A stretch of DNA of 40,416 bases, taken from positions 1 through 40,416 of IMG/VR virus record IMGVR_UViG_3300044796_000168; one strand, given 5' to 3'. The notes beneath the pieces were generated by a model, which worked only from the letters and a program-made list of their open reading frames with translations, was not told where the DNA came from and ran no database searches. The position numbers and the translations under genes were made by a program. The stretch comes from a virus. This document shows, one piece after another, positions 37,478 through 40,416 of the stretch. Positions within the stretch are counted from its first letter, which is position 1. Every line of letters starts with the position of its first letter.

Positions 37478-39892
37478 GTGACGATTTTCGAGTCTGCGTT
37501 GTGGTGCGCGAGCAAGGGGTGGCGAATCCTTCCAGTGTGGGGCGTGCGCGAAGGCGTTTGCCTTTGTCCGATGGGCGTCAACTGCGACAAGAAGCCCGGC
37601 AAGCACCCTATCGAAAGCGCATGGCAGAAGCGCGCAACGACCGACAAGAAGCAAATCCGCAAGTGGTGGGCCGCTCACCCTGACGCAAATTTCGGCGTCG
37701 CCACGGGACACGACAGCGGCATTTTCGTGGTGGATATCGACGGCGAAAAAGGGTTTAGCTCGCTCGCCGAGCTCGAAGAGAAAAACGGCAAGCTCCCCGA
37801 GACTTTCACGGTGCAGACCGGAAGCGGTGGCTTGCACTTCTATTTTTCGTACCCGGACTTCGAGATCCGCAACAAGCAAGGATGGCAACCCGGAATCGAC
37901 ATTCGCGGTGAGGGCGGCTTCGTTGTTGGCCCGTTGAGCACACACGTGAGCGGCCATAGTTACGAGGCACGCAACGACGTTGAGACAATGAGCTTCCCGC
38001 TCGCCGGAAATCTCGCCGTGAAAGAGCAACCGGCCGCACCCGTCGCGCCGCTCGTTCACTCCGACCAAACGAAAAAGGCGAGCTTGTATCTCGCCAAGAT
38101 GCCGCCGGCCATCTCGGGCAGCGGTGGACACGATGCGACGTACAAGGCCGCCGTGATTCTCGTGAAAGGTTTTTCGCTGAGCGAAGACCAAGCGCTCGCG
38201 ATGCTCATGGCTGAGTATAACCCGCGGTGTCAGCCTGCATGGACAGAGAAAGAGCTACGTCACAAAATAAAAGACGCGATGCGCTCAAGCACGTTGCCGG
38301 ACGGCTTCATTGCCAACCGACCACCGAAGCATTTGCGCGCCGTGCCGAGTGACCCATTCGCGGCGTTCTCGGACTTCAAGCCGAGCTCGCCGCCGCCGCT
38401 CGAAGGACCGCCGCCGCCGACTGACGAAGACGCACCGCCAGAAGAAGCAGGCCGCATCACCGCCGACGAATTCGAGCGGCTGATTGACGACGATATCGGC
38501 GCGCCGCTGAAGCCTGAAATCTTTCGCCGGCTCATGGGCGTGCGTGATGACAAGGCGCTGTGGCTGCGCATCGAAGAAATTTTGCGCGTGAAGCGGGTGA
38601 AGCGTGCGTTCACCGAAGAAGTGAAAGCGTACGACCGCAAGAACAAACGCGCCGCCAACGCGAGCGCCGATTGGGAGCAGCTGCTCATTTACAAGACCAC
38701 GAAGAGCGGCGACGAAATTCTGGAGAACAACTTGGCCAACGTTGCGGCAATTCTCCAGCATGCGCCCGCGTGGCGAGGCGTGATCTCATACGACCGATTC
38801 AAAAAGAAAATCGTGAAGCTGAAAGACCCGCCGCACGACTCGCATAGCGCCGATTGGTGCGACGAAGATGCGTTTCACGCCAAGATTTGGCTGGAGCGAA
38901 ACTACGCGATCAGGCCGAACACAAAAACGGTGTTTGAGGCAATCCAAGTCGTTGCCGCAAACTGCGACCATGACCCGCTGAAAGATTATTTTCTTGGCCT
39001 CACCGATGATCACGACCACAGCATAATCGACACGTGGTTGACCGACTTTTTCGGCGTTGAGGACACGCCATACTCGCGCGCCGTTGGCAAAAAGTGGTTG
39101 GTCGGTGCCGTGAAACGCGCATTTGAGCCGGGCTGCAAAATCGACACCGTCCTGATTCTCGAAGGTGAGCAGGGCATGAAAAAAAGCCGCTTTCTTTCGC
39201 AGCTGTGCCCGAACAAATCATGGTTCACCGATGGTTTGTCCGAATTCGGCTCCAAGGCTCAAGCCGAAGAGGTGGAAGGCAAGTGGATCATTGAGCTCGG
39301 CGAGCTGAAAGGCTTCCGCAAAAGCGACACCGATTCGATCAAAGCGTTCATCACTCGCGACACTGAAAACTACCGCCCAGCTTATGCCAGATATTCAATA
39401 GAATCACCGCGGCGATGCGTTTTCGTCGGCACCGTGAACACCGAAGGCGAGTACTTCAACGACCCCACAGGCAATCGGCGATTCTGGCCGGTGAAGTGTA
39501 CGAAGCAAGCTCCCGAGCTCACCCCAAAGATGCGCGATCAGATTTGGGCCGAAGCCTACACCATCTACAAGTCAGGCGAAGAGCCATGGTTGTCCACGCC
39601 CGAGCTCGTGGCCGAAGCGGTGAAGCACCAAGAAGAACGCGTTGTGCACGACGTGTGGCACGACAAGATCGAAGAGTTCTTGGAAGGCAAAAGCACCGTC
39701 CACATGGACGATGTGCTCAACCATCTTGGCGTTGACGTGGCGAAACGCAGCACCAACGAGCAGCGCCGAGTCGGCTACGTGATGAAGATCCTAAACTGGA
39801 CGCGCGATCGCATGTACCTTCCAAACGGCCGGCGCGTGAGGTGTTTCCGAAAGCCGCCTGACACACAACTGGAATTTGCGGCCGCGCATTAG
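37478..39892 (+). CDS. primase-polymerase / VapE-type helicase fusion
   Basis: An 804-residue replication protein from a GTG start. The N-terminal prim-pol domain shows GVREGVCLCPMGVNC ... GKHP, the catalytic VVDID (Asp86, Asp88), GSGGLHFYF (His120) and DIRGEGGFVVGPLSTH. A primase C-terminal helical domain (about 208-270) and a Pro-rich linker follow. The C-terminal half is the virulence-associated E type SF3-like ATPase: Walker A GEQGMKKS (563-570), then WIIELGELKGFRKSDTDSIK and RRCVFVGTVN. One chain can thus prime and unwind at the phage origin. The stop overlaps the convergent gene at TTAG. Confidence 0.92.
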   Translation: MTIFESALWCASKGWRILPVWGVREGVCLCPMGVNCDKKPGKHPIESAWQKRATTDKKQIRKWWAAHPDANFGVATGHDSGIFVVDIDGEKGFSSLAELEEKNGKLPETFTVQTGSGGLHFYFSYPDFEIRNKQGWQPGIDIRGEGGFVVGPLSTHVSGHSYEARNDVETMSFPLAGNLAVKEQPAAPVAPLVHSDQTKKASLYLAKMPPAISGSGGHDATYKAAVILVKGFSLSEDQALAMLMAEYNPRCQPAWTEKELRHKIKDAMRSSTLPDGFIANRPPKHLRAVPSDPFAAFSDFKPSSPPPLEGPPPPTDEDAPPEEAGRITADEFERLIDDDIGAPLKPEIFRRLMGVRDDKALWLRIEEILRVKRVKRAFTEEVKAYDRKNKRAANASADWEQLLIYKTTKSGDEILENNLANVAAILQHAPAWRGVISYDRFKKKIVKLKDPPHDSHSADWCDEDAFHAKIWLERNYAIRPNTKTVFEAIQVVAANCDHDPLKDYFLGLTDDHDHSIIDTWLTDFFGVEDTPYSRAVGKKWLVGAVKRAFEPGCKIDTVLILEGEQGMKKSRFLSQLCPNKSWFTDGLSEFGSKAQAEEVEGKWIIELGELKGFRKSDTDSIKAFITRDTENYRPAYARYSIESPRRCVFVGTVNTEGEYFNDPTGNRRFWPVKCTKQAPELTPKMRDQIWAEAYTIYKSGEEPWLSTPELVAEAVKHQEERVVHDVWHDKIEEFLEGKSTVHMDDVLNHLGVDVAKRSTNEQRRVGYVMKILNWTRDRMYLPNGRRVRCFRKPPDTQLEFAAAH

Positions 39893-40173
39893 AACGGGCA
39901 ATCGTTGCACGGGCCGATCACTCCATGTTCGCATGGCTCCGCCGTGTTCGGTCCGACGCTCCATCCAATCGGATGTGAATCGATCCCAAATGCTCTCGCG
40001 TTGCTCATGGGCGGTTGTTCTTTCGCCTCCAGACGCTCCCAAATCACGCCCAGGGCGCTCGCGAGCAGCAAGTCCGCAGTCATGTGATGAGGGGCAAACG
40101 GCCGGGCGCGCTCTGCGGCCTTCTCAAACAGCTCTGCGCCGAACAGAGCCCGCGCCGTTATCCAGTCGGCCAT
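39889..40173 (-). CDS. hypothetical protein
   Basis: A 94-residue protein. MADWITARALFGAELFEKAA starts a helical N-terminal half; the C-terminus ends CEHGVIGPCNDCPF, a possible metal-binding Cys/His cluster. I chose the ATG at 40173, 7 bases after AGAGG; an ATG two codons upstream is too close to that site. It overlaps the zinc-ribbon frame upstream (TGATG) and convergently the primase stop. Not recognised. Confidence 0.6.
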   Translation of the reverse strand: MADWITARALFGAELFEKAAERARPFAPHHMTADLLLASALGVIWERLEAKEQPPMSNARAFGIDSHPIGWSVGPNTAEPCEHGVIGPCNDCPF

Positions 40174-40301
40174 CAGCATTCCTCTTTCGTGTGAGCCCCG
40201 CCGCAATTCGGGCAGCGTGTGAGCGCTTGATCGTCGTACTTGCACGGGCACTCGGCGCACTGAACGAAACCAGCACCGAGAATCGTACCGCCAATGAGAT
40301 T
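40173..40301 (-). pseudogene. zinc-ribbon reading frame lacking a start
   Basis: Forty-two codons with a convincing zinc ribbon: CAECPC, then CPNCGG and a final Cys. It ends in a TGATG overlap with the next gene, as a true operon member would. Upstream the frame is closed by the stop codon of the inverted HTH copy, with no ATG, GTG or TTG in between. Its real N-terminus seems to have been replaced at the repeat junction (40295). Confidence 0.55.
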
Positions 40302-40416
40302 TTAGTCACCCTGTTCTTTCCTGACCAACCTGACTTCGTGTCCGGTAACGCGAGCGATGCGATTGAGCATTTCTGCGGAAGGCGCGCCGCAGCCTTCTTC
40401 CCAAGCGCGCACCGTG
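40295..40416 (-). repeat. 122-bp inverted repeat, terminal copy
   Basis: Exact reverse complement of 7657-7778, reaching to the last base of the window. A 122-bp perfect match with abrupt ends suggests either a recent duplication or an assembly or amplification artefact at the contig end. Confidence 0.95.
40302..40416 (-). CDS. partial copy of the HTH gene
   Basis: The last 37 codons and stop of the XRE-type protein encoded at 7568, identical in sequence, running off the window edge. The recognition helix part (TVRAWEEGCGAPSAEMLNRI) is included. If real, a second identical regulator gene would lie at the other end of the genome in inverted orientation. Confidence 0.6.
   Translation of the reverse strand, partial: TVRAWEEGCGAPSAEMLNRIARVTGHEVRLVRKEQGD

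Noticed and set aside
40124-40309. 61-codon minus-strand frame from the GTG after the HTH copy
   Set aside because: The zinc-ribbon frame in the same DNA has clear Cys pairs and a coupled stop; this frame is its shadow.

Overview
The window is almost one complete genome of a tailed double-stranded DNA phage, a contractile-tailed myovirus with a Mu-type virion. It is GC-rich and gene-dense. Most neighbouring genes overlap by ATGA, GTGA or TGATG. The virion genes follow the Mu order: large terminase, gp29/DUF935-type portal, gpI protease with scaffold, gpT-type capsid protein, gp36/gpG/gp37-type connectors, sheath, tube, frameshifted tail chaperone, tape measure, W/J/I baseplate genes, fibres. 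I see no MuA/MuB transposase, integrase, RNA polymerase, tRNA gene or CRISPR array. Replication instead looks primase-helicase based. A unimolecular-spanin candidate and an M15-type endolysin point to a Gram-negative host. I cannot name the host from the sequence.

Layout: (1) 65-2853, plus strand: small unknown accessory genes, two with Cys pairs, ending in a DUF6948-like gene coupled to a gene made of 52 X-Gly dipeptides. (2) 7118-2850, minus strand: a lysis-like cassette (coiled-coil membrane protein, M15 peptidase, holin-like and small membrane proteins, u-spanin candidate), interrupted by a plus-strand HNH gene. (3) 7119-7567: AT-rich control region with hairpins and a T-arm-like sequence. 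(4) 7568-9068: HTH protein, KGG protein, VRR-NUC nuclease, small genes. (5) 9055-25355: packaging, head, tail and baseplate. (6) 25371-31400: fibre-type proteins, three with N-terminal export-signal-like segments. (7) 33370-31388, minus strand: DUF2158-like protein, PD-(D/E)XK exonuclease and Sak4-like RecA ATPase. (8) 33463-39892, plus strand: Cro-like regulator, small early genes, a truncated gene, a strong terminator, two HNH endonucleases, a DEAD-type helicase and a primase-polymerase/VapE-type helicase fusion. (9) 40416-39889, minus strand: two small genes and a 122-bp exact inverted copy of part of the HTH gene.

How the parts fit: the regulator near 33463 and its palindromic upstream region probably switch between the recombination genes (left) and the replication genes (right). 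The 7.1-7.6 kb region separates lysis (left) from late morphogenesis (right). The most unusual points are the X-Gly repeat gene, a hairpin with an identical 7-nt loop but different stem in front of the decoration and major capsid genes, fibre-region proteins with export signals, very short overlapping ORFs that bridge real genes, and the inverted repeat at the right end, whose junction leaves a zinc-ribbon reading frame without a start codon.
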